Positions 1 to 6,274 of a stretch of DNA of 8,203 bases are shown here, one piece after another; the first letter of the stretch is position 1, and each line of letters starts with the position of its first letter. The notes under the pieces are model-generated. The model was not told the DNA's origin, did not search any database, and saw only the letters and a list, made by a program, of their open reading frames with translations. This DNA is from SB21 sp964415295 (GTDB taxonomy: Bacteria; CLD3; SB21): contig CAYPYN010000021.1 in NCBI GenBank assembly GCA_964415295.1, forward strand, positions 1-8,203, written 5' to 3'. The position numbers were made by a program, and so were the translations under genes.

Positions 1-769
1 TCTCCGTCACCCCGCCCGCCAACGTCAGCACCCGCTGCACCGTCGCCCCCGCTTCATACGCGTAGCGGCCCGGCGTCTTCACCTCCCCCGTGACGTAAAC
101 TTTCTGTCCCTCACGCACCACAATGAGGTCTTCGGGCTGAACGGCAGCCTCCAGCGGCAGCACCAGCGTCTGCTCCTGCCCCCCTACGACGCGCCGGACG
201 GTCATCTCCTTCCGGTCGGCTTTCTCCGTCACCCCGCCGGCCAGGGTGAGGGCCTTCTGCAGGCTGATATTTTCGCTGTAGGGATAGGCTCCCGGAGCCC
301 GCACCTCACCGCTGATGTAGACCTTGTAATTATGACTGCCGACCGCCAGGATGTCGCTGGGCAAGATCAGGTCATCCGGGCCGATCGCGATGGTTTGAGC
401 ACCGCTCTCCGTGACGCGCGTCACCTTGAGAGTCTTCTTGTCAGCCTTGTCGGTGTAGCCACCGCCGAACGACACGGCCTTTTTCGCGGTCAGCTGCTCT
501 TCGAAGGGATAGGGACCTGGGCGCATCACCTCGCCCATCAGATAAAACTTCTGCAATTGCGCCACGACGAGCATATCGTCGGGCAACAAGGGCGTGGTCA
601 GGGGCGCGTTGAAGGTCTGTTCGTGCCCCTCCGAACGGCGCGTGATGGTCAGCCCGTTGCGCACCGCCTTGTCGGTGAAGCCGCCGGCCATGGTCACGGC
701 CTTCTGCGCGGTCAGGCCGTCTTCGAAGGGAAACCCTCCCGGCGTCTTGACCTCGCCGCTGACATACAC
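1..769 (-). repeat. Tandem SLBB-coding repeats, period about 222-225 bases
   Basis: Four in-frame SLBB units begin at about 769, 547, 322 and 100 (reading leftward), spaced 74, 75 and 74 codons. Each encodes the pattern GEV, then P-G, aromatic-P/A-aromatic, K-A and a glycine-rich turn followed by T-[DE]. Similarity is visible in the DNA: bases 1-28 match 223-250 at about 24 of 28 positions, exactly 222 bases apart, and 667-760 resembles 445-538. This points to internal duplication of the domain rather than a non-coding repeat. The last unit is incomplete at the window edge, so the total number of units is unknown. Confidence 0.85.
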
Positions 770-1096
770 GTTGCGATGGCGGGCGATGGAGACCGTGACT
801 TTGGGTGATCGCACGTACCCTGCGGACAATCGCTTCGTCAGCAGCGCCTGCAAATCCTGGGTGGTCTTCCCGCCGACCTGCAACACCCCCAGTAGCGGAT
901 AATCTAACTTGCCGTCTCCGCTGACTCGGGCCTCCACCGACAAGTCTTCTTCGCCGAACACTTGGATCCGGATCACATCGTTGGGGCCGATGCGGTAGCC
1001 GGCCGGCGGCCCTTTCGTCTCTCCTGCGACTGCGTGCCATGTCGTCAGGACCAGCAGGAGCACCGCCAGCCAACAGGAGATGACTCGTGTACCCAT
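1..1096 (-). CDS. Polysaccharide export (OPX) protein with at least four SLBB repeats, 3' end off the window
   Basis: Secreted Wza-type polysaccharide export protein, expected in the periplasm or outer membrane. The frame is open from the ATG at 1096 to base 1, giving 365 codons with no stop, so the C-terminus lies beyond the left edge. Residues 1-25 form a Sec signal peptide (hydrophobic core around 9-19, likely cleavage after AVA at 23-25). Residues 34-109 are the Poly_export domain, opening with YRIGPNDV. SLBB domains begin near residues 110, 184, 259 and 333, each starting with a GEV motif and carrying an AGG/GGG-type turn; the fourth is cut by the edge. The start is supported by GAGG six bases upstream (1103-1106). 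It lies 66 bases after the neighbouring OPX gene and is about 68% identical to it over the shared region, indicating a tandem duplication. No lipobox cysteine is visible. Family assignment is firm; the exact polymer is unknown. Confidence 0.9.
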   Translation of the reverse strand, partial: MGTRVISCWLAVLLLVLTTWHAVAGETKGPPAGYRIGPNDVIRIQVFGEEDLSVEARVSGDGKLDYPLLGVLQVGGKTTQDLQALLTKRLSAGYVRSPKVTVSIARHRNVYVSGEVKTPGGFPFEDGLTAQKAVTMAGGFTDKAVRNGLTITRRSEGHEQTFNAPLTTPLLPDDMLVVAQLQKFYLMGEVMRPGPYPFEEQLTAKKAVSFGGGYTDKADKKTLKVTRVTESGAQTIAIGPDDLILPSDILAVGSHNYKVYISGEVRAPGAYPYSENISLQKALTLAGGVTEKADRKEMTVRRVVGGQEQTLVLPLEAAVQPEDLIVVREGQKVYVTGEVKTPGRYAYEAGATVQRVLTLAGGVTE

Positions 1097-1162
1097 ACGC
1101 TGCCTCGCCTCCACGTTCCAGGTGGTGAGCCAGTGGCGTCGTATCCGGACGAGCGCGTCGCC

Positions 1163-1936
1163 TCAGAAGAATCGTTGCGACACCACGATAATGTCGTCGG
1201 GCAACACAGGCGCGTTCAACGACAATTCGAACGTCTGTTCCTTCCCGTCGACGATCCGAAGGACCTTGGGTTTCTTCGATGCCTTCTCGGTAAACCCTCC
1301 CGCCATGGTAATGGCCATATGGATCGTCAGGCCGCGCTCGTATCCGTAGCCTCCCGGCTTATGCACTTCCCCATTCACGTAGAAGCGCTGAGCGGCTGCG
1401 ACCAAAATGAGATCATCCGGGAGAATCGTGGTGGTCGCTCCGGCATCGAGAATTTCGACGCCGCCTCTCTCCCGATGGCGCTCGACCCGGATATCGGTCT
1501 TGCTGGCCCGCTCGGTGAATCCTCCGGCCATGCTGATCGCCTTCTGAACCGTGAGACCCTGCTCATAGGGATATCCGCCGGCCCCCTTCACCTCGCCGCT
1601 GACATAGAAATTGCGGTGTCGCGTGATCGACACGGTGACGCGGGGCTGTTTCAAGTAGCCCGCACCCAGCCGCGCGGTCAGATCGGCCTGCACGGCCTCC
1701 GTGGTCTGCCCCGTGACGTGGATCAATCCGAGCAGCGGATAGTCGATCTTCCCGTCTCCTCCCACTTTCCGCTCGACGGTGAGATCGTCTTCCCCATAGA
1801 CCTGGATCCGCACGACATCATTCGGGCCGATCCGATAGGGTTCCGGCTGGGGAGACAACGACCCCGCCCGCGACGTCGCGCCGAATCCGACGACGAGCCA
1901 GAGACCGAACAACCCCAGTAGAAAGCGTGTGACCAT
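1163..1936 (-). CDS. Polysaccharide export (OPX) protein, two SLBB domains
   Basis: A 257-residue secreted protein of the Wza/OPX family, which forms or lines the exit route for polysaccharide across the envelope. Residues 1-24 look like a Sec signal peptide (hydrophobic 5-20, cleavage after SRA) without a lipobox cysteine. The Poly_export domain starts at residue 34 with YRIGPNDV and includes GDGKIDYPLLG. SLBB domains start near residues 110 and 185 (GEVKGAGG and GEVHKPGG). The protein ends directly after the second SLBB, so there is no C-terminal transmembrane helix like that of E. coli Wza. The ATG at 1936 is chosen because GAGGTG lies six bases upstream (1943-1948) and the signal peptide begins there; the frame could extend to 2083 but that stretch looks non-coding. 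Its start lies inside the end of the dehydratase gene. It is a tandem paralogue of the next gene. Confidence 0.9.
   Translation of the reverse strand: MVTRFLLGLFGLWLVVGFGATSRAGSLSPQPEPYRIGPNDVVRIQVYGEDDLTVERKVGGDGKIDYPLLGLIHVTGQTTEAVQADLTARLGAGYLKQPRVTVSITRHRNFYVSGEVKGAGGYPYEQGLTVQKAISMAGGFTERASKTDIRVERHRERGGVEILDAGATTTILPDDLILVAAAQRFYVNGEVHKPGGYGYERGLTIHMAITMAGGFTEKASKKPKVLRIVDGKEQTFELSLNAPVLPDDIIVVSQRFF
1505..1837 (-). repeat. Paralogous duplicated segment (copy of 665-997)
   Basis: This stretch encodes residues 34-144 of the first OPX protein and pairs with 665-997, residues 34-144 of the second. An ungapped hand alignment of the 111 residues gives about 76 identities, and the domain starts at the same residue number in both proteins. 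Similarity is also visible in DNA, for example 961-1000 against 1801-1840 around the YRIGPNDV codons. It is best read as a tandem gene duplication that has since diverged. Confidence 0.8.
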
Positions 1937-3860
1937 CTGCCCCACCTCGTGTTTCGTGGTTCGCGGATTCCTGTTCGCCCTCAGTGCCGAGCCAATCCCG
2001 TTCGACCGCCAGCACCGCATCGCGCTGGGCGGGCTGAAACGCCGGCACCAGCAAGCCGATCCGGGCCAAGACTTCAGGAGCATTCTGCAGATAGGCCATT
2101 TCCTCCAGGTCGGCGATCGCGGTCCGAAGCACCTCGCGCTCGGGGACCTCGTTCAATCGGACGGACAAGATCTCTTTCAGGGGCGACGCCGTCACGGTTT
2201 CATCGGGCCCCACCAGTTCTTCGGCCAGCTTCTCGCCCGGCCTGAGGCCGGTGAAGCTGATCGGGATCTCTTGATCCGGCACGAACCCCGACAACCTGAT
2301 CAAGTGCCGTGCAAGGTCCTGGAGTTTGACCTGTTCGCCCATTTCCAGCACGTAGACGGCGCCGGGATGCGCCAGCGAGGCGGCCTGCAAGACCAGCTCG
2401 ACCGCTTCCGGAATCAACATGAAATACCGCTGCACCTCCGGATGGGTCACGGTCACCGGGCCGCCCCGTTTGATCTGCTGCAGAAAATGCGGTACCACGC
2501 TGCCGTTGCTGCCCAACACGTTGCCGAACCGGACCGTGATGAAGTTCGTCTTGCCGGTCCGAGCCATGTCCTGAATGATCAGTTCCGCCACCCGCTTCGT
2601 CGCGCCCATGACGCTGGACGGGCGCACGGCCTTGTCGGTCGAAATCATGATGAAGCGTTCGACACCGAATTCCTCCGACAGGCCGGCCACCGTGCGTGTG
2701 CCGATGACATTGTTCTTCACCGCCTCACAGGGGTTGTACTCCATCAAGGGCACATGCTTATGCGCGGCCGCATGGAACACAATCTGCGGCTGATAGGCCT
2801 CCATGGTCGAGCGCAGCCGATCCGCATCGGTCACATCGCCGATCACCGGATAAATGGCGGGCGGCGCCGTGCCTGGACTCAGTTCACTGTGGATCGCATA
2901 GAGCCCATTCTCATAACGTTCGAAAAGCACCAGGCATTCCGGTTCATACGACGCAATCTGCCGGCAGAGTTCGGACCCGATGGACCCGCCCGCCCCGGTC
3001 ACCAGCACGCGTTTGCCCTTGAGCAACGCCGCCGTCAGGGATCGATCCAGATCGACGCGTGGCCGGTGCAGCAAATCCTCCACCGACAGATTGCGAAGTT
3101 GGTTGACCTCGGACTTGCCGTCCAACAAGACGCTCAGATCCGGTAGAATCTTGATCGACACGTTGTACGCCAGCAACGCCTTGGCGATTTCCCTGATGGC
3201 CGCGGCGCCGATGCTCGGCATCGCGATCAGGATGGCGTCGGGCTTGACGCGCGTCATCATGCTGGAGAGCTCCGCCCGCGTGCCCAAGACCTTGACGCCA
3301 TGGATGCGCTGGCCGATTTTGCGACGGTTGTCGTCGATGAAACCGACCGGGTGATACCCAAAGGCTCGATTCTGTCGCAGTTCGCGCACCAGCCGCTCCC
3401 CCGCATCGCCCGCTCCATAGATCAACACGCGCTTCATATCGGACGTCGTGGACAAGGGATTGCCGAGACGTCGGGCGACCCGCATCCCGCCGGTCAAGAC
3501 GATCAGGAGCAACGCATCGATCACATAGACCGTCCGGGGATAAGCGGTCTGTCCGAGCACATAGCGGGTGGCCAGGAAGAATACGACGGTGCTGCTGGCC
3601 GTGGCCCCGACGATGTTGCGGAGGTCCCAGAGGCTGGTGTACTGCCAGACCGTACCGTACAGCCGGAACGGGATGAACATCATGAGACGCACGCAGATCA
3701 GGAGCGGCAGGGTGCGCAAGAATATTTCCATCGCCCATGGCGGGATCTGGCCGTCGAAGCGGAGCCAGAAGGCCGCGTAATTGGCAATTCCCATCAAGGC
3801 GATGTGCACCAACAACACGAACAGGCACTTCGGATTGGAGAATCGAGACAGTGTCAACAT
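1818..3860 (-). CDS. capD: Membrane-anchored nucleotide-sugar 4,6-dehydratase (CapD/WbpM/PglF type)
   Basis: A 680-residue long-form member of the polysaccharide biosynthesis dehydratase family. Relatives convert UDP-GlcNAc to the UDP-4-keto-6-deoxy sugar at the inner membrane. About four transmembrane segments lie within residues 11-130. A first Rossmann-like domain carries GAGDAG at 149-154, and the catalytic SDR domain carries TGAGGSIG at 288-295. Active-site residues are visible in STDKA (D409, K410) and in MGATK (M418, K422). Methionine replaces the usual SDR tyrosine, as in WbpM and CapD. Further landmarks are HKHVPLME, RFGNVLGSNGS and LRPGEK. The start at 3860 is chosen because the membrane anchor begins there; no clear Shine-Dalgarno is seen, and the frame extends to 4010 with non-coding-like sequence. 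The last roughly 39 residues are read through the start of the OPX gene, which is odd. The exact sugar is inferred from the family. Confidence 0.92.
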   Translation of the reverse strand: MLTLSRFSNPKCLFVLLVHIALMGIANYAAFWLRFDGQIPPWAMEIFLRTLPLLICVRLMMFIPFRLYGTVWQYTSLWDLRNIVGATASSTVVFFLATRYVLGQTAYPRTVYVIDALLLIVLTGGMRVARRLGNPLSTTSDMKRVLIYGAGDAGERLVRELRQNRAFGYHPVGFIDDNRRKIGQRIHGVKVLGTRAELSSMMTRVKPDAILIAMPSIGAAAIREIAKALLAYNVSIKILPDLSVLLDGKSEVNQLRNLSVEDLLHRPRVDLDRSLTAALLKGKRVLVTGAGGSIGSELCRQIASYEPECLVLFERYENGLYAIHSELSPGTAPPAIYPVIGDVTDADRLRSTMEAYQPQIVFHAAAHKHVPLMEYNPCEAVKNNVIGTRTVAGLSEEFGVERFIMISTDKAVRPSSVMGATKRVAELIIQDMARTGKTNFITVRFGNVLGSNGSVVPHFLQQIKRGGPVTVTHPEVQRYFMLIPEAVELVLQAASLAHPGAVYVLEMGEQVKLQDLARHLIRLSGFVPDQEIPISFTGLRPGEKLAEELVGPDETVTASPLKEILSVRLNEVPEREVLRTAIADLEEMAYLQNAPEVLARIGLLVPAFQPAQRDAVLAVERDWLGTEGEQESANHETRGGADGHTLSTGVVRSLARRRIRRDVAGGVVVSPAGTLSDRPE
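1943..1948 (-). promoter_or_regulatory. Ribosome binding site GAGGTG for the two-SLBB OPX gene
   Basis: GAGGTG on the minus strand, six bases before the ATG at 1936. It fixes that start over the in-frame upstream extension to 2083, and lies within the reading frame of the dehydratase gene, so the OPX protein is probably translated from its own initiation site. Confidence 0.7.
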
Positions 3861-3952
3861 GGTAATAGACCGATCAATTGAAGGTGAATGAACCGTCGGA
3901 GTGGACCGGACCGAAGGGGAAGGCCGGCGGTCGAATGTCGAAGCCCCATCGA

Positions 3953-4582
3953 CTAGGTGGTGGAGGAGTCGGCCGGGTCGGGGCAGACTTGTTGATGGCG
4001 CACCAGCCATTCGTAGGCCGCTGGCATTGATCGCGCCAAGGCGGCGGCTATCAGGCTGGGGAGATAGGACAGGGCTTCCCGCCCGACCCGTTCGGCGCTG
4101 AGCCGATCGCCCGGCGGCGCCACCACCCGTATCGTCGTCCCCGCGCCCGCGAACACGGTGGCAAACACCGCGCTCGCCCTGGCGAGGTGGTAACGCGAGG
4201 TCACCACAATCACCCTGCTCACCCGCTCGCGGGCAAAGATGCGCCGCAAGATGACGGCTTCATCGATCGTGTTGCGCACCGAGGTTCTGCAGACCGTCCG
4301 GACGCCACGCAGGCGCAAGCAGTAGGGATCAACGAGCGTGGTCATGCTGTCCGGCGCCACTCCCTGCGTGACGAGGGCCTTGGCATACAGGGCTCGATCG
4401 GGACTTCCAGCCAGAGCGACGACCATGTCGACCTTGCCGAGATCGTCCGGGGACACGCCTTCCGTCTGGGCTACGAGCCACGACAGCCCGAGCCATGCCA
4501 GCAACCCGGCCGAGACAAGGGCTGCAGTCACGTATCCAAGCAGGCCCCATCCTCCAGCCGAGTGAGTGGACGCCACAGCCAT
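3953..4582 (-). CDS. DUF218 (SanA/YdcF/ElyC-like) membrane-anchored protein
   Basis: A 209-residue protein with one N-terminal transmembrane segment (about residues 13-38) and a following DUF218 domain, probably facing the periplasm. Family landmarks are VDMVVALAGS (51-60), the RNTIDEA segment (103-109) and VTSRYHLARA (127-136), matching the conserved N-T-x-E and T-S-x-x-H-x-x-R-A positions. DUF218 proteins have been linked to envelope integrity and polysaccharide metabolism, but their reaction is generally not established, so none is assigned here. It starts 28 bases after the aminotransferase stop and ends 92 bases before the dehydratase start, consistent with one operon. A GTG at 4576 is a possible alternative start; no strong Shine-Dalgarno distinguishes the two. 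Family confidence is high, function unknown. Confidence 0.85.
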   Translation of the reverse strand: MAVASTHSAGGWGLLGYVTAALVSAGLLAWLGLSWLVAQTEGVSPDDLGKVDMVVALAGSPDRALYAKALVTQGVAPDSMTTLVDPYCLRLRGVRTVCRTSVRNTIDEAVILRRIFARERVSRVIVVTSRYHLARASAVFATVFAGAGTTIRVVAPPGDRLSAERVGREALSYLPSLIAAALARSMPAAYEWLVRHQQVCPDPADSSTT

Positions 4583-4610
4583 ACCAGAACCGCTCGCCGC
4601 CCCTCCCGAT

Positions 4611-5729
4611 TCAGGCCAACAGCTGCTTCACCGCGGCACAGACCGATTCGATTTCCTGATCGGTCATGTGCGAGTACAGCGGCAGGGCCAATCCCTCTCG
4701 GCTCGCCTTCGCTGTGTGCGTCAGATTGGCACTCAGCCTCATCGGATACTGCTGGAAAATGGCCTGCGCGTGGACCGGCGGGTAAAAGTATCGCTTCGTC
4801 TGGATCCCGGCCTGCTTGAGGTCGTCGTAGACCTGATCGCGACTGCGTTTGGCTTGTTCCCCGATGAAGAGGACGAAGTAATTGCCGCTGGTGGTGCGAT
4901 CATAGGGGTATTCCTGCACCTGACAGCCGGGCAACCGGCCCAAGCGATCACGGTACAGTGCAATCCGTTCGGTTCTCGCCTTCACCAGGTCCTGCACCCG
5001 CTGGAGACCCAGCAGCCCGATGGCCGCATGGAGTTCGCTCATTCTGGCCGACAGACCCAGATGGACCATCTCTTCTCCCTTCACCAGGTCTTTGCCGTAA
5101 TCGCGCATGGAGCGGACCCGCTCGGCGAGCGCCGAGTCATTCGTGGTCAACAAACCGGCCTCGATCGCGGTCACCACTTTCGTGGGGCTGAGCGAAAAGA
5201 CCTCGCACACCCCGAATTGCCCGAGCGGCTGCCCCTTATACGTGGCCCCCAACCCCTGGGCGCTGTCGAAATACACGGGAATTCCCTTTCGTCGCCCGAT
5301 CTCCAACAACGCATCGACATCGGGCGGCAGCCCATAGACCGAGACACCGCAAATCGCGCCGGTCTGCGGCGTAATGTTCCGTTCCACATCCTCAGGGTCG
5401 ATGGTGCAGGTCCCGGGCAGGCAGTCACAGAACACCGGCACCAGCCGATTCCAGAGCAGCGCCTGGGCGGTAGCCGCAAAGGTGAAAGACGGCACGATGA
5501 CCTCGGTACCGGGCTTGAGTCCGAGCGCCTGCGGCACCAGCATAAGGCCCGCCGTACAGGACGACAGCGCGATCGCATGACGCGCGCCGGTCACGCGGCA
5601 CGCCTGTTCTTCCAAACTGCGCACAACCGGACCGACGGTCACGATTCCCGTTTCCCACCCGTTGTGCATCATGATGAGAATGTCTTCCAAGGAAGGGAGC
5701 GTGGGTCTGATGATCGGCATGGTGATCAC
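4611..5729 (-). CDS. DegT/DnrJ/EryC1/StrS family sugar aminotransferase
   Basis: A PLP-dependent transaminase (372 residues from GTG) that would place an amino group on a 4-keto (less often 3-keto) nucleotide sugar, usually with glutamate as donor. Counting from the ATG at 5720, the PLP lysine is K181 in the SPTK segment, the pyridine-nitrogen aspartate is D152 in DSAQGLGA, and YFYPPVH (311-317) is a family landmark near the C-terminus. The N-terminal PTLPSLED and general layout resemble the VioA-like clade that makes 4-amino-4,6-dideoxy sugars; PglE/WbpE-like activity on the CapD product is the alternative. The GTG start at 5729 is preferred because GGAGGA lies four bases upstream; ATG at 5720 would have a 13-base spacer. 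Two usual signatures are altered: TNGGP reads TVGPV, and the EGG after the lysine reads EAG. Substrate is inferred. Confidence 0.9.
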   Translation of the reverse strand: MITMPIIRPTLPSLEDILIMMHNGWETGIVTVGPVVRSLEEQACRVTGARHAIALSSCTAGLMLVPQALGLKPGTEVIVPSFTFAATAQALLWNRLVPVFCDCLPGTCTIDPEDVERNITPQTGAICGVSVYGLPPDVDALLEIGRRKGIPVYFDSAQGLGATYKGQPLGQFGVCEVFSLSPTKVVTAIEAGLLTTNDSALAERVRSMRDYGKDLVKGEEMVHLGLSARMSELHAAIGLLGLQRVQDLVKARTERIALYRDRLGRLPGCQVQEYPYDRTTSGNYFVLFIGEQAKRSRDQVYDDLKQAGIQTKRYFYPPVHAQAIFQQYPMRLSANLTHTAKASREGLALPLYSHMTDQEIESVCAAVKQLLA

Positions 5730-5733
5730 GATG

Positions 5734-5739
5734 TCCTCC
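5734..5739 (-). promoter_or_regulatory. Ribosome binding site GGAGGA deciding the aminotransferase start
   Basis: GGAGGA on the minus strand lies four bases before an in-frame GTG (5729) and 13 bases before an in-frame ATG (5720). The spacing favours GTG initiation and adds three residues. It lies in the 65-base gap after the flavin reductase-like gene. Confidence 0.6.
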
Positions 5740-5794
5740 GTAATGTAGGTGAAGCAGAGAGCCGTAGTGACAAGTCGAGGGGCGTCCGTATCGT

Positions 5795-6274
5795 TCAGCC
5801 GCCGTATTCCCAGGGCGTATCGGCCATGGTGAGGGGCTTCACGCGTTCGCGACAGACGGCGTCGACGACTTCCAAGATGACCACCGCATGATCGCTTCCC
5901 TGGTCGACGATCTGGCGCACGGTACATTCCAAGTAGGCCGGCGCATTACTCAGGATCGGAGCCCGCGTGGCGCCGTCGCAAAACGGTTCCCCATTGATCG
6001 TGCCGTCCTGAACCGCAGTCGGCGTGAAGAACTTTTTGGCCAGGTCCGTCTGGTGATGCCCCAAGACGTGAAGCACCGCGACGGCACTTTTGGCCAGACA
6101 TCGAAAGACACTGTTGGTCGGCCGGACCGCCACGGTCAGCAGCGGCGGGGTAAACGAGGCTTGCGAAACCCAGGTGACCGTCGCGGCCCCGATCTCTTCG
6201 TCGTTACGGGAGGTAAGGATGTAGACGCCGTTCGTGAACATGCGAAGCGTGTGTTTCTTTGCGGTGACATTCAT
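5795..6274 (-). CDS. Flavin reductase-like FMN-binding split-barrel protein
   Basis: A 159-residue soluble protein of the flavin reductase-like family. Members bind FMN and use NAD(P)H to supply reduced flavin, or act as small flavoproteins. Supporting segments are FTNGVYILTS (13-22), GAATVTWVSQASFTPPLL (29-46, the flavin-binding region with its conserved PP), PILSNAPAYLEC (106-117), the GSDHAVVILEV segment (126-136, equivalent to the usual G-D-H motif), and a C-terminal YGG typical of one subgroup. Length is normal for the single-domain family. Its ATG overlaps the GNAT stop codon as ATGA, and GGGGAG lies five bases upstream (6280-6285), so the two are probably translationally coupled. No monooxygenase partner is in the window. 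Whether it reduces free flavin or acts on a sugar intermediate cannot be told from sequence. Confidence 0.85.
   Translation of the reverse strand: MNVTAKKHTLRMFTNGVYILTSRNDEEIGAATVTWVSQASFTPPLLTVAVRPTNSVFRCLAKSAVAVLHVLGHHQTDLAKKFFTPTAVQDGTINGEPFCDGATRAPILSNAPAYLECTVRQIVDQGSDHAVVILEVVDAVCRERVKPLTMADTPWEYGG

Noticed and set aside
1..769. CRISPR-like or non-coding tandem array
   Set aside because: The roughly 222-base periodicity is explained by in-frame SLBB domains, with no short direct repeats and spacers.
441..1073. 210-codon minus-strand frame inside the longer OPX gene
   Set aside because: It is in a different frame from the SLBB-encoding one and its translation is arginine-rich with no domain; the frame starting at 1096 encodes the clear SLBB protein.
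962..1921. 319-codon open frame on the plus strand
   Set aside because: It is antisense to the OPX genes and crosses their intergenic gap; no motif supports it.
1929..3146. 405-codon open frame on the plus strand
   Set aside because: It is antisense to the strongly supported dehydratase, is arginine/histidine-rich, and shows no recognisable domain. Long shadow frames are expected in GC-rich coding DNA.
2944..3828. 294-codon minus-strand frame inside the dehydratase gene
   Set aside because: Alternate frame of a gene whose real frame carries all the family motifs.
3861..3952. Internal promoter or terminator in the largest gap (92 bases) before the dehydratase gene
   Set aside because: No convincing -35/-10 pair and no stable stem followed by a T-run could be seen; only a short imperfect GC-rich dyad and a GGACC direct repeat are present.
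4566..5891. 441-codon open frame on the plus strand
   Set aside because: It mirrors the aminotransferase gene on the opposite strand, and its composition is typical of antisense translation with no family motif.
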